Notes under the pieces: generated by a model | Databases searched by the model: none | Told to the model about the DNA's origin: nothing | Seen by the model: only the letters and a program-made list of their open reading frames with translations | NCBI GenBank assembly: GCA_020833345.1 | Contig: JAJHQM010000006.1 | Location: forward strand, 1-41,960 | Source of the DNA: Ignisphaera sp. | Lineage (GTDB): Archaea > Thermoproteota > Thermoprotei_A > Sulfolobales > Ignisphaeraceae | Length of the DNA: 41,960 bases | Direction: 5' to 3' | Shown: positions 23,568 to 33,404 of the stretch, one piece after another | Numbering within the stretch: the first letter of the stretch is position 1 | Layout: every line of letters starts with the position of its first letter | Position numbers and translations under genes: made by a program

Positions 23568-26423
23568 ATGCCAACAACAGTAAATAAGTATGTGTATCAA
23601 TTCGAAGAAGCTGATGAAAAGAATAAGAAACTGTTTGGAGGTAAAGGAGTAAGCTTAATACAGATGTCAAAGCTTGGGCTACCAGTACCACCAGGATTTA
23701 TAATAACTACAGATGCGTGTGTAGAGTTTTATACACCTAGAAAAGCTGAAATAGAAGAGCTTGAAACCGAGCTCTCAAAAAATCCCCCACCTGAAGTGAG
23801 GGACAAGGTAATTGAAAGAATCTGGAGTATTATAAACTCATTACAGCTACCTCCAGGGCTTTGGGAACAAGTAGTGGAACACATGAAAGTGCTTGAGCAG
23901 AAAAGTGGTAAGAGGTTTGGTAATCCGGAAAACCCACTGCTAGTTTCAGTGCGCAGCGGAGCTCCAATTTCAATGCCCGGCATGATGGACACAGTGCTAA
24001 ATCTTGGTCTTAATGACGATGTAGTTAGAGGGCTTGCAAAGCTTTCTGGTAATGAATGGTTTGCTTATGACGCATATAGGAGATTTATAAACATGTTTGG
24101 AAGAATTGTTCTAGGTATTGATGAAAGACACTTCAATGCGGTCTTTGAGGAGCTCAACGAGAGGTTCAAGAGGGAAGCTGAAGAGAAGTTTGTTGATGAG
24201 CTCAAGATTATCAGAGAGAAAATACCAATTTACATACCCAGATTAGATGCCCAACCACCAAGAGAACTTGCACCAAGGCTTTGGCAAAGGTCTGTAGAAT
24301 ACTTGAAGGAGCTTGTAGAGAAGTATAAAGATGTTATCAGGAAGTACTGGGGGGAGTTTCCACAAGATCCGTGGAAGCAATTAGAACTTGCAATTAAGGC
24401 TGTATTCAGGTCCTGGATGAATCCGAGAGCCATATTCTATAGGATAATGAATAAGATAACACCAGAAATGGCTCACTGCACTGCCGTAAATATAGTTACA
24501 ATGGTCTTTGGTAACATGGGTTGGGATAGTGGAACAGGCGTTGTATTTAGTAGAGATGTTGCAACAGGTGAAGATGTACTCTATGGGGAGTTCCTGCCAA
24601 ATGCTCAAGGAGAAGATGTTGTTGCTGGTGTGAGAACCCCCTACTCTGTAGCAGAACTTAAGAAAATATCACCAGAACTCTATGACCAGCTTTACAAAGC
24701 ATCAAAACTACTAGAGAAAGTCAATAAGGACGTGCAAGACATAGAGTTTACTGTTGAGAGAAGCAAGCTATACTTCCTGCAGTGCAGAGATGCCAAAATG
24801 ACCCCACTAGCAAGAGTTAAGACAGCTGTTGACATGGCTAAAGAAGGAATTTTATCAAAGGAAGAAGCTATACTAAAAGTGTCGCCGGAGCACGTCATAC
24901 AACTGCTATATCCAAGAATAGACCCTAAGGCCAAAGTAACACCAATAGCCAAAGGCTTACCGGCATCACCAGGTGCAGTTAGTGGTCAAGTAGTGTTTCA
25001 CCCTGATGATGCTGTAAGGTGGGCTAAGGAAGGTAAGAAGGTTGTGCTAGTGAGAACAGAGACAAAACCTGATGATGTTCACGGATTCTATGCTGCCGTA
25101 GGTATTTTAACAAGTAGAGGTGGTATGACAAGCCATGCAGCTGTTGTTGCAAGAGCTATTGGAAAAACTGCTGTAGTAGGCGCTGAAACCATTGAGGTGC
25201 ATGAAGAAGAAAAATACTTTAGAATAGGCAACCTTATTGTCAAAGAGGGGGACTGGATTACAATAGATGGCAATACTGGTAATGTTTACCTAGGTGTTGT
25301 CCCAACAGTAGAGGCGGGTCTTATACCAGAGCTCGCAGAGCTTTTAGAGTGGGCTGATAAAGTCAGGAGACTTGGTGTTAGAGCTAATGCTGATGTTCCT
25401 GCAGATGCTGAAATTGCTTTAAAGTTTGGTGCTGAGGGTATAGGGCTACTAAGAATAGAGAGAATGTTTAGAAAGCCTGAGAGATTAGAGTTATTACGTA
25501 AGGTTATTTTAGCCGAAAGCAGTGAAGATAGAGTCAAGTACCTTAAGCCGCTAGCAAAAATGATTAAGGAAGACTTTAAGGAGATATTTAAGATAATGAA
25601 TGGTAAACCTGTAATTGTAAGACTCATAGATCCACCACTTCACGAGTTCTTACCGAAACCAGAAGAGATTTTGAGAGAAATATACGAATTGAAGATGAGA
25701 GGATCTGATGAAAAGGTAATTAAAGAGAAGGAGTGGCTGTATAAGAGAGTGCTGGCACTGCAAGAGGCCAACCCAATGCTTGGACACAGAGGTGTAAGAG
25801 TGGGTATAACATATCCTGAATTCTACTACTACTTATCCACAGCCATACTTGAAGCAGCTGCAGAACTCAGGAAGGAGGGCTACAATCCTGTAATTGAAAT
25901 AATGATACCACAGGTAGCTGATGTTAATGAGATTAGGTATGCAAAGCAGAAGGCTATACTACCAGCTTTAGAAGACGTGAAGAAGAGGTATGGTATAGAG
26001 TTAGACATTAAAATAGGTACTATGGTTGAAACTGTAAGAGCATGCCTTACTATGGATGAAATAGCAAAGGAGGTAGACTTCATAAGCTTTGGAACAAATG
26101 ACTTAACACAAGCAACCTTTAGTTTCAGTAGAGATGATGCTGAAAATAAGTTCTTACCACTATACCTACAAGAAAAAATCATACCAGTTAATCCATTTGA
26201 AACCCTCGATATTAAAGGTGTTGGAAAGCTAATTGAAATGGCTGTTAGAATGGCTAAGAGTAACAATCCAAAAATAGAAATAGGGATTTGCGGAGAGCAT
26301 GGTGGTGACCCAACATCAATAATGTTCCTCCATAAGGTAGGACTTGACTATGTTAGTGCATCACCCTTTAGAGTGCCTGTAGCAAGGCTTGCTGCAGCTC
26401 AAGCTGCACTAAAGCAAGAGTAA
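23568..26423 (+). CDS. ppdK: Pyruvate, phosphate dikinase
   Basis: 951 aa from ATG 23568. The track's extra 36 codons are rejected: GAGGTG at 23553-23558 is a Shine-Dalgarno spaced nine bases from the ATG, and the PPDK start motif YVYQFEEAD follows directly. It interconverts pyruvate, ATP and phosphate with PEP, AMP and pyrophosphate. Nucleotide-binding domain: GGKGVSLIQMSKLGLPVPPGF and SVRSGAPISMPGMMDTVLNLGLND; phosphohistidine domain: GGMTSHAAVVARAIGKTAVVGAE (His about 523); C-terminal PEP/pyruvate barrel: GTNDLTQATFSFSRDDAE and Cys about 908 in GICGEHGGDP. The ISMPGMMDT signature separates it from PEP synthase. A T-rich terminator follows. Confidence 0.95.
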   Translation: MPTTVNKYVYQFEEADEKNKKLFGGKGVSLIQMSKLGLPVPPGFIITTDACVEFYTPRKAEIEELETELSKNPPPEVRDKVIERIWSIINSLQLPPGLWEQVVEHMKVLEQKSGKRFGNPENPLLVSVRSGAPISMPGMMDTVLNLGLNDDVVRGLAKLSGNEWFAYDAYRRFINMFGRIVLGIDERHFNAVFEELNERFKREAEEKFVDELKIIREKIPIYIPRLDAQPPRELAPRLWQRSVEYLKELVEKYKDVIRKYWGEFPQDPWKQLELAIKAVFRSWMNPRAIFYRIMNKITPEMAHCTAVNIVTMVFGNMGWDSGTGVVFSRDVATGEDVLYGEFLPNAQGEDVVAGVRTPYSVAELKKISPELYDQLYKASKLLEKVNKDVQDIEFTVERSKLYFLQCRDAKMTPLARVKTAVDMAKEGILSKEEAILKVSPEHVIQLLYPRIDPKAKVTPIAKGLPASPGAVSGQVVFHPDDAVRWAKEGKKVVLVRTETKPDDVHGFYAAVGILTSRGGMTSHAAVVARAIGKTAVVGAETIEVHEEEKYFRIGNLIVKEGDWITIDGNTGNVYLGVVPTVEAGLIPELAELLEWADKVRRLGVRANADVPADAEIALKFGAEGIGLLRIERMFRKPERLELLRKVILAESSEDRVKYLKPLAKMIKEDFKEIFKIMNGKPVIVRLIDPPLHEFLPKPEEILREIYELKMRGSDEKVIKEKEWLYKRVLALQEANPMLGHRGVRVGITYPEFYYYLSTAILEAAAELRKEGYNPVIEIMIPQVADVNEIRYAKQKAILPALEDVKKRYGIELDIKIGTMVETVRACLTMDEIAKEVDFISFGTNDLTQATFSFSRDDAENKFLPLYLQEKIIPVNPFETLDIKGVGKLIEMAVRMAKSNNPKIEIGICGEHGGDPTSIMFLHKVGLDYVSASPFRVPVARLAAAQAALKQE

Positions 26424-26487
26424 TTACTTAGTACGGATTGTATAGTGCTACCTTCATCTACGTTTATTCAAAGTAACACTAGTAAGC

Positions 26488-26498
26488 TTTTTTATTTT
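26488..26498 (+). terminator. Poly-T terminator after ppdK
   Basis: TTTTTTATTTT, 65 bases after the ppdK stop and before the cdc48 leader, the type of T-rich tract that ends archaeal transcripts without a hairpin. Confidence 0.45.
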
Positions 26499-26545
26499 GC
26501 TTTCCACAATACCTTACTGTATTTTAGTGAGAAGGTTTTATAGCT

Positions 26546-28756
26546 ATGTCAAAAAATGAAGTGATGTTAAGAGTTGAATCTGCTAAGCAACGCGATGTCG
26601 GCAAGAAAATCGCTAGAATTCCTAGGAAAACTTTTAAGGAACTAGGGATTGAGATTGGAGACTACATAGAAATTAGAAGTAATAAGGGTGTTACTGTTGC
26701 TCAGGCATGGCCTGCGTACCCTGAGGATGAAGGTTACGAGATTATAAGGATGGATGGATTTATGAGAGAGACTCTTGGTGTTAGTGTTGGAGATATTGTT
26801 GCTGTGAAAAAGGCTTACGCAGTTCCAGCACAAAGAGTCATTCTTGCGGCCGAAGAAACTGAATTTCTTGGAGCAGACTATGACCCAAGGTATAAAGAGT
26901 ACTTCACCAGGAACTTATCCCAATATCTAAAGAGAGAACTTCTGCAAAAACCCCTAGTTAGAGGAGACGTTGTTGTTCTTTCATATTTTGGTTACTTCGG
27001 AAATCCAATTAGACTAAGAGTCATCTCCACTACACCGGCACAAATAGTTTACGTAACTGAGACTACAGAAATTGCTGTGAGGCTAGAGCCTATCAGAGGT
27101 GCTCCTGCAGGTGTTCCAAGAGTCACTTGGGAGGATATAGGGGATCTAGAGGAGGTTAAAGAAAAAATTAGAGAGATAGTAGAGCTACCGTTGAAGCACC
27201 CAGAATTGTTTGAAAGGCTTGGTATAGAGCCACCAAAGGGGATACTACTCTATGGACCGCCAGGCTGCGGAAAAACACTACTAGCAAAGGCGCTAGCTAA
27301 TGAGACTGGAGCTTACTTTATAGCAATCAACGGCCCTGAAATAATGTCTAAGTACTATGGTGAATCAGAACAAAAGCTTAGGCAAATTTTTGAGGATGCG
27401 AGAAAGAATGCTCCAGCAATAATATTTATTGATGAGATTGATGCAATAGCTCCTAAGAGAGAGGAAGTAGTTGGTGAAGTTGAAAAGCGCGTAGTAGCGC
27501 AGCTTCTAGCATTAATGGATGGGTTAGAGGAGCGGGGTAAGGTTATAGTCATAGGAGCTACAAACAGACCCGATGCAATTGACCCTGCATTAAGGAGACC
27601 TGGAAGATTTGATAGAGAAATAGAAGTACCACCACCAGATAAGAAAGCGCGAAGAGAAATTCTAGCAGTTCACACGCGAAATGTGCCTCTAGCTGAGGAT
27701 ATTGATTTGGATAAGCTGGCTGAGATAACATATGGCTATACAGGTGCAGACCTTGCTGCATTGGTAAAGGAGGCTGCAATGAATGCTCTCAGAAGATTCT
27801 TAAAGGAGCATGCAATAGACCTTGATAAGCCAATACCTTCAGAACTTTTGCAGAAGCTAAAGGTGACAATGGCTGATTTCTATAAGGCTATGAGAAATGT
27901 TGCACCCTCACTGATGAGGGAAGTGCTCATAGAGGTACCGGAGATTCATTGGGATGATATAGGGGGCCTGGATCTTGTTAAGCAACAGCTAAGAGAAGCT
28001 GTTGAATGGCCTATAAAGTATCCACACATATTTGAGCAAATGGGTATCAGACCGCCAAAGGGAATACTACTCTATGGACCGCCAGGCTGCGGAAAAACAC
28101 TACTAGCAAAGGCAGCGGCTACTGAAAGCGGTGCTAACTTCATTGCTGTTAAGGGCCCTGAGGTACTCAGTAAGTGGGTTGGAGAGTCAGAGAAAGCTAT
28201 TAGAGAGATATTTAAAAGAGCTAGAAAAGCCGCTCCCGCGATAATTTTCTTTGATGAAATTGACGCAATAGCCCCTGTAAGGGGGCACGATGTTTCTGGT
28301 GTTACTGACAGAATAGTGAACCAGCTACTAACAGAAATGGATGGTATAGAGGCTCTCAGAGGTGTTGTTGTTATAGGGGCTACAAATAGGCCTGATTTAC
28401 TAGACCCTGCATTACTTAGACCTGGAAGATTTGATAGAATAATATATGTTCCACCACCAGACCTTAAAGCAAGGTACGAAATTCTAAAGATCCACACGAG
28501 GAAGATCCCGCTAGCTGAAGATGTAGATCTTGTTGAGCTGTCTAGAAAAACTGAGGGATATAGTGGAGCTGATTTAGAAGCGCTTGTTAGAGAAGCTGTC
28601 ATGCTGGCACTCAGAGAAGATATAAAGCCCAGGCCTATAGAATTCAAGTACTTCATCAAGGCTATGGAATATGTAAAGCCAAGCTTAACAAGAGAAAGAC
28701 TTGAGTCATATGAAAAGATTCAAGAGGAACTTGCAAAACGAATGCTCTATATGTAG
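26546..28756 (+). CDS. cdc48: Cdc48/VAT-type double-AAA unfoldase
   Basis: 736 aa. N-terminal double-psi beta-barrel and four-stranded lobe (1-190: [26 protein letters not shown]) lead to two AAA modules, D1 Walker A GPPGCGKT (237-244) and D2 Walker A GPPGCGKT (511-518), each with FIDEID or FFDEID Walker B and [10 protein letters not shown] / [10 protein letters not shown] arginine fingers. It threads and unfolds proteins in the cytosol. The C-terminus ends in LYM, which fits the HbYX motif used to dock on the 20S proteasome. The Walker A coding regions of D1 and D2 share 50 identical bases. ATG at 26546; expressed as a single gene. Confidence 0.95.
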   Translation: MSKNEVMLRVESAKQRDVGKKIARIPRKTFKELGIEIGDYIEIRSNKGVTVAQAWPAYPEDEGYEIIRMDGFMRETLGVSVGDIVAVKKAYAVPAQRVILAAEETEFLGADYDPRYKEYFTRNLSQYLKRELLQKPLVRGDVVVLSYFGYFGNPIRLRVISTTPAQIVYVTETTEIAVRLEPIRGAPAGVPRVTWEDIGDLEEVKEKIREIVELPLKHPELFERLGIEPPKGILLYGPPGCGKTLLAKALANETGAYFIAINGPEIMSKYYGESEQKLRQIFEDARKNAPAIIFIDEIDAIAPKREEVVGEVEKRVVAQLLALMDGLEERGKVIVIGATNRPDAIDPALRRPGRFDREIEVPPPDKKARREILAVHTRNVPLAEDIDLDKLAEITYGYTGADLAALVKEAAMNALRRFLKEHAIDLDKPIPSELLQKLKVTMADFYKAMRNVAPSLMREVLIEVPEIHWDDIGGLDLVKQQLREAVEWPIKYPHIFEQMGIRPPKGILLYGPPGCGKTLLAKAAATESGANFIAVKGPEVLSKWVGESEKAIREIFKRARKAAPAIIFFDEIDAIAPVRGHDVSGVTDRIVNQLLTEMDGIEALRGVVVIGATNRPDLLDPALLRPGRFDRIIYVPPPDLKARYEILKIHTRKIPLAEDVDLVELSRKTEGYSGADLEALVREAVMLALREDIKPRPIEFKYFIKAMEYVKPSLTRERLESYEKIQEELAKRMLYM
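27242..27291 (+). repeat. 50-base tract identical to 28064-28113 (copy in D1)
   Basis: First copy of an exact 50-base direct repeat covering the D1 Walker A coding sequence of cdc48, including every synonymous position. See finding. Confidence 0.9.
28064..28113 (+). repeat. 50-base tract identical to 27242-27291 (copy in D2)
   Basis: Second copy, in the D2 Walker A coding sequence. Flanking sequence diverges on both sides, with one further eight-base match just upstream. Confidence 0.9.
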
Positions 28757-28857
28757 CTATGCATTGGTAGATAATTAAAGTTAAAAGCTTGATAATGTTA
28801 CAGTACATTTACTCCTTTATAGTGTATAATATGGACTGCAACTAAAAGTATTGATCT

Positions 28858-31386
28858 ATGGTGGGACAAGGGTTTTTAACTATGTTGAAAAGAGAAGAGC
28901 TTTCAGTACTGCTTAAGGCTAAGCAGTATCGTCAATTTAGAAAAGAGTTTTTAAGTGAGCTTAGTAATGCATTGAATGGAAGGTATAGGCTTCTCCTTAT
29001 ACTAGCAGGGGATGATAGTAAAAAACAAGCTATTATGCTTTCAGATATACTCATAAATTTTTTCAAAAGATTTCTACAGGTAAAAGATTTCGCTAAGATA
29101 CTTTACATATATCATGACGAGTTTGATGATGCTAAGACTAGAGCAAGAACTGTTAAATCTATTGTAAATAAGTACACCAAGAAGAAAAAGATTGCTATTA
29201 AGATAGAATTTTCCGTGTATGAAACCTCTGAGAAATATCTTGGCACAACATATCAGGGACTAGTCATGGATTTAGTAAATAGCTTAAGACCCTTAGATGT
29301 GGGGAGACTTATAGGCATAGTTGAAGGCGGAGGTATAGTAGTTTTACTAACACCAAAATGGTCTGAATGGCATAACAGAAAAAACCTGTTTCAAATGTCT
29401 TTAGCAGTGCCTCAGCATCCAGAGCCAAGAAAAGTATTTGTAAGGTGGTTTAAAGAGATTACACTAAATTGTGATGGCGTCTTCGTATATGATGTTGATG
29501 CTGATGAAATAATTAAAATTGCCCCACCAAAATTGCAACCAATTGAGAGAACGAGCATTACGATTCCACATGAAACAGCCTTTCCTATAGAGCTTTACCG
29601 CCTTGCTTTAACACAAGACCAAGTAAAGGCAATAAAGTGCATCGAATCCCTTATAGAGCCTCCTCAAAAGCCTTACAAAAGGGCCACAGTAATATTAATA
29701 GCTGATAGAGGAAGGGGTAAGTCGTGTGCTATTGGAATAGCGCTAGCAGGTCTCATAAAGAGCCTCTTAGAGGTTAAGAATAAGTTAAGAATAGCTATTA
29801 CTGCCCCATCGCTAAGTAACGTCCAGTCACTAATGTTGTTAGCCACAAAAGCTCTTGATGTTGTACAATTGAAGTATAAAGAGTTAAAGAAAGGTGATAT
29901 GATTTACGAGATTAGAGGTGATAGGTTTAGCATAGAGTATTGGGAGCCTGCGGTAGTTCCTAAGCTAGATGTTGACATAGCTGTAGTTGATGAAGCTGCT
30001 GGAATACCTGTTCCATTACTACATAAGATTTGGATGAAATTTAAAAGAACAATTTTTGCTACAACAATACATGGTTACGAAGGCGCTGGAAGAGGTTTCT
30101 CTGTGCGATTTTTAAAGAGAATAAAAGAAGACAAAGAGACAATACTTACAATATACGAAATGGAAGAGCCTATAAGGTACTCAAGTGGAGATCCTGTTGA
30201 AAAATGGCAATTTAGAGTACTGCTACTCGATGCAGAGCCTGAAGAACTTGACGATATGGATTTAAAACTTATCGATGCAAAAGAATTTGTATACCTTAAA
30301 TTAGATCCAGAAGAGCTCTATAGATTAGATAATGAAAAGAAGCTGAGATCCCTATTTGGTATATATGTTCTTGCACACTATAGAAATGAGCCTGACGACC
30401 TTGCAATGATGGCTGACGCTCCACATCATAGCATAAGGGCTCTGGCTCTAAAGAATGACAAAATAATTGCAGCAGCTCAGCTAGCTGAAGAGGGCCCTAT
30501 CTCATCGGAATACCTACAGTCTCTATTGAGAGGAGGTAAGATTCCTGGAAACATAATTCCTGATAGACTGCTAAAGCATGGCAGACTCAATGAGATAGGA
30601 TCTGGTAGGGGATGGAGAATAGTCAGAATAGCTGTTCATCCAAGTGTGCAAGGAAGGGGCATAGGGTCGTTTCTTTTGCAAGAATTAGTAAAGGAGGCAA
30701 GTGAAAGGGGGTATGATTGGATTGGTAGTGGATTTGGAGCTACAGAAGAGTTATTAAGATTTTGGATAAGAAACGGCTTTATTCCATTACATATTTCACC
30801 TGATAGAAACCCTGTTAGTGCTGAGTATACTGTTTTAGTATTAAAACCATTGAATGATATGTGGCACAGAATTGTTGATATACTATATAGAGAATTTGTG
30901 ATAAAACTCTTGGAGAGCCTACATGATACATATAGAGACCTGGAGGTAGGTGTAGCATGGCAACTTTTAAAAGCCTATAACCTACGAGAGAGCTCTTGCA
31001 CAAAACCTGTACTTACACCAATTCAATTAGATAGATTGCTAAGCTATATCGAAGGACATATGACATATGAGTCGTGCTGCGACATAATAACAATTATTAT
31101 TAAGAGGTATTGGCAAAATAGTGATGAATGTAGAGTTTTATCACCATTTGAGGAAAAGCTTACAATACTTAAGGTTTTGCAGGGCTTGCCATGGGAAGTC
31201 TGTAGCGATATCCTTGGTAAGAGAAAAGCTGTTTTAATAGATGAGATGAGAGAAGTTGTGACTAAACTATTAGAGAGATATTTTGGTATTAGTAAGAAAA
31301 GCATTGACAGTTTTATAGGGCGTATAACTTTGGATTCTTATAAGCCTAGTAAAGTGGCTGGAGATGATGAGGAATGCAGTAGGTGA
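28858..31386 (+). CDS. tmcA: tRNA(Met) cytidine acetyltransferase, TmcA/NAT10 family
   Basis: 842 aa. It makes N4-acetylcytidine, in archaea widely in tRNA and rRNA, which stabilises RNA at high temperature. Domains in order: an N-terminal DUF1726-like domain (1-200, GIVEGGGIVVLLTP), an RNA helicase module with Walker A ADRGRGKS (about 282-289) and DEAA (377-381), the GNAT acetyltransferase with acetyl-CoA motif VHPSVQGRGIGSFLL (about 592), and a tRNA-binding tail. ATG 28858 lies about 30 bases after a TATA-like element (GTATAATAT), supporting a leaderless start; ATG at 28882 is the alternative. The next gene overlaps its stop (GTGA). Confidence 0.94.
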   Translation: MVGQGFLTMLKREELSVLLKAKQYRQFRKEFLSELSNALNGRYRLLLILAGDDSKKQAIMLSDILINFFKRFLQVKDFAKILYIYHDEFDDAKTRARTVKSIVNKYTKKKKIAIKIEFSVYETSEKYLGTTYQGLVMDLVNSLRPLDVGRLIGIVEGGGIVVLLTPKWSEWHNRKNLFQMSLAVPQHPEPRKVFVRWFKEITLNCDGVFVYDVDADEIIKIAPPKLQPIERTSITIPHETAFPIELYRLALTQDQVKAIKCIESLIEPPQKPYKRATVILIADRGRGKSCAIGIALAGLIKSLLEVKNKLRIAITAPSLSNVQSLMLLATKALDVVQLKYKELKKGDMIYEIRGDRFSIEYWEPAVVPKLDVDIAVVDEAAGIPVPLLHKIWMKFKRTIFATTIHGYEGAGRGFSVRFLKRIKEDKETILTIYEMEEPIRYSSGDPVEKWQFRVLLLDAEPEELDDMDLKLIDAKEFVYLKLDPEELYRLDNEKKLRSLFGIYVLAHYRNEPDDLAMMADAPHHSIRALALKNDKIIAAAQLAEEGPISSEYLQSLLRGGKIPGNIIPDRLLKHGRLNEIGSGRGWRIVRIAVHPSVQGRGIGSFLLQELVKEASERGYDWIGSGFGATEELLRFWIRNGFIPLHISPDRNPVSAEYTVLVLKPLNDMWHRIVDILYREFVIKLLESLHDTYRDLEVGVAWQLLKAYNLRESSCTKPVLTPIQLDRLLSYIEGHMTYESCCDIITIIIKRYWQNSDECRVLSPFEEKLTILKVLQGLPWEVCSDILGKRKAVLIDEMREVVTKLLERYFGISKKSIDSFIGRITLDSYKPSKVAGDDEECSR

Positions 31387-31781
31387 ATAAGATGGGCAGA
31401 CTGTCTTGGTCACAACTTGTAGCAGAAATAATGAGAAAAAGTGAGGATGTATATATGTATTGTTCTGCTTGTTCAAGTGCTACACAATGTGCAGAGCTTT
31501 TAGAAATGGTTACACCAATTGAGATAAAGATATTAGATGGTTGCTGCGCATGCCTTATTCAAATTCTTATAGAGGGTTTTACTGAACTTCCCACATTATT
31601 TATTCAGAGCATTAGTGAAGAAGATGAGGTTGTGTATATGTTAAGTGACGTTCTTTTAGATGTTTCAGAGAGTAGCATTACTATCATACCTAAGGAGAAA
31701 GTTACTGAATATTTAGAGTATCTGAAGGAATTCGATGAAGAAAAAGCTAAAAAAATAAAGCAATTTATAGAGTCTGTGTAA
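31383..31781 (+). CDS. Small cysteine-containing hypothetical protein coupled to tmcA
   Basis: 132 aa beginning at GTG 31383 (ATG 31392 is an alternative), overlapping the tmcA stop in a GTGA arrangement that implies translational coupling. I do not recognise the family. The first third holds Cys-rich motifs YCSAC, TQCAEL and GCCACL, possibly a metal-binding or disulfide-forming site. Strands near EIKILDGC and DEVVYML and a C-terminal helix rich in Lys/Glu (YLEYLKEFDEEKAKKIKQF) follow. Coupling to tmcA suggests a role in RNA modification or simple co-expression. It converges with the metallophosphoesterase gene, nine bases away. Confidence 0.68.
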   Translation: MNKMGRLSWSQLVAEIMRKSEDVYMYCSACSSATQCAELLEMVTPIEIKILDGCCACLIQILIEGFTELPTLFIQSISEEDEVVYMLSDVLLDVSESSITIIPKEKVTEYLEYLKEFDEEKAKKIKQFIESV

Positions 31782-31790
31782 ACATAAATA

Positions 31791-32480
31791 TTAAACATGC
31801 TTTAAAAATGCATTGATATGTTCATTTTCTAGAGTTGCAATACCGTAGAAGCCCATAGATATGGGGCCTGGATTTAATATAATTGTACTTTCTATTCTAT
31901 CTATGCATCTAGATTCGTGTACATGACCAGAAAATACTGCAAGAGGTTTGTAAAGTTCAATTATTTTTCTAATAGCTCTTGAGCCAATGTGCTCTCCACT
32001 AAAAGCCTTATCACACATTGTGCCATAAGGAGGAACATGCGTTACTAGCACAACTCTATTGCTTCTAGTTTTAAGATGAGATTCTGCGATTTTAGTAAGT
32101 CTTTCTTCAATAGTTTCTTCAGAATACTCAAGCAGTGTATTAAGTGGTGTTATAGTAGAACCTCCAAAGCCTATGAAGAAATAGCCTTGATACTCAGTAA
32201 CTTTTTCATGTAAATTTGTAAACATAGTTTCCTGTGCTTCAAACTCTATGTAGTGCTTTAGAATATCGATATTGCCTGGAACGCCCATAACTCTCTTAAT
32301 GTTATACTTTTTCGCAATGTCAGTTAAAGATCTAAGCATGTGTATTGTTTTATATGGGTATCTATAATGAGCAATGTCACCACAGTAAATAATAAAATCT
32401 ATCTTCTCCTCTTTCATCAATATACTCTCTATGTGCTCTAGCCTTCCATGAGCATCACTTATCACAAGAATGTTAATCAA
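31791..32480 (-). CDS. Metallophosphoesterase (calcineurin-like, YfcE/MJ0936 type)
   Basis: 229 aa. Two-metal phosphodiesterase motifs: ISDAHGRLE (Asp9, His11), IIYCGDIAHY, GVPGNID, VLVTHVPPYG and FSGHVHESR. Such enzymes hydrolyse phosphodiesters such as 2',3'-cyclic nucleotides or nucleotide second messengers; the natural substrate cannot be told here. Last gene of a five-gene operon. Its start is a TTG that overlaps the end of the MBL gene by eight bases; no ATG or GTG exists before the first catalytic motif, except a GTG inside it. Confidence 0.88.
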   Translation of the reverse strand: MINILVISDAHGRLEHIESILMKEEKIDFIIYCGDIAHYRYPYKTIHMLRSLTDIAKKYNIKRVMGVPGNIDILKHYIEFEAQETMFTNLHEKVTEYQGYFFIGFGGSTITPLNTLLEYSEETIEERLTKIAESHLKTRSNRVVLVTHVPPYGTMCDKAFSGEHIGSRAIRKIIELYKPLAVFSGHVHESRCIDRIESTIILNPGPISMGFYGIATLENEHINAFLKHV

Positions 32481-33402
32481 CTAACTCACCTTCATCACTA
32501 TGTCTCAACACATTTTTTAGCATATCTAAACCACTTTCATCTTCAGCTTTATATAAAGCTTTTCTGAAGGCTTCTAATGGACGCGGCTCTACTCCCATAA
32601 ACTCTGCCGCCGTCTTTATGTAAACATTTTGCGTCAATTTTATCTCTTTAATGAAATTTATGTAGTTCAAATCCCTAAATATGTGATGGTCTAAGATCAT
32701 CACTTTTAGATAGGTCTCGTTTCTATCTATAAATGCATTTAAGAATTTTATAGAATGCTTCAAATCCTCTTCATAAAATGAATAGCCTAAGAGGTATGTT
32801 GGGGGTCCATCTATAATTGCTATTTCTGGTTTACAAAAGCTGTTTAATCTCATGTGTTCTTCTGAAGACCCACCTTCAATATCTGATGTAAAGAGAAGTG
32901 AGGTGTCATCTTCTACACATATGCTAATAACATAACCTAGCCTACTGTCTCTTCCGTGAGGCAGCGGCAAGCTAAGCGATATTATTGTAGATCCCACCTT
33001 AAGGCTTTTACCATCAGCAATAATAATGCTTTCAGCAAACTTCTTTATGGTGTTAAGGTATCTATGGGCCCGCATCTTTTGTGAAAAATTTATATAGCTA
33101 TTGAAGTCCTTAATCAAAAACTTCTTTCCCTTAAAAACAGAGGGGTCTACAAATCTCCCTGGATCGTGGTGATCATAATGATAATGCGTTATTATTATGT
33201 ACTCAGAGTCCCTAACTAAATCCTCTATTTTGCTAAATGTTTTCAAAAGCCACTTAACTTCTAAAACATGAGGAGGTAAACCATATCTTCTCGGTGCTAA
33301 TGCAGCTGATGGGTCTATGAATATCGTCATATTTCTTGCTTGAATAAACGTAGCTTGTGATCTAACACCTAAACTTTCAAACCCAACAAGAATTACCTCC
33401 AT
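32473..33402 (-). CDS. MBL-fold metallohydrolase, UPF0282-like
   Basis: 309 aa from ATG 33402, three bases after the stop of the thioesterase gene; the track's longer start lies inside that gene. Metal-binding motif THYHYDHHDPGRF (His73, His75, Asp77, His78, His79) is close to the start, with the later Asp of LLFTSDIEGGSSEEH and His of ILDHHIF. The layout resembles the archaeal UPF0282 family of predicted metallohydrolases (reaction unknown). Operon context with DHH phosphoesterase, NucS and a metallophosphoesterase suggests nucleic-acid or nucleotide metabolism. Confidence 0.8.
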   Translation of the reverse strand: MEVILVGFESLGVRSQATFIQARNMTIFIDPSAALAPRRYGLPPHVLEVKWLLKTFSKIEDLVRDSEYIIITHYHYDHHDPGRFVDPSVFKGKKFLIKDFNSYINFSQKMRAHRYLNTIKKFAESIIIADGKSLKVGSTIISLSLPLPHGRDSRLGYVISICVEDDTSLLFTSDIEGGSSEEHMRLNSFCKPEIAIIDGPPTYLLGYSFYEEDLKHSIKFLNAFIDRNETYLKVMILDHHIFRDLNYINFIKEIKLTQNVYIKTAAEFMGVEPRPLEAFRKALYKAEDESGLDMLKNVLRHSDEGELVD

Positions 33403-33404
33403 GG

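Noticed and set aside
28072-28659. 195-aa minus-strand ORF inside cdc48
   Set aside because: Antisense shadow of the D2 AAA domain.
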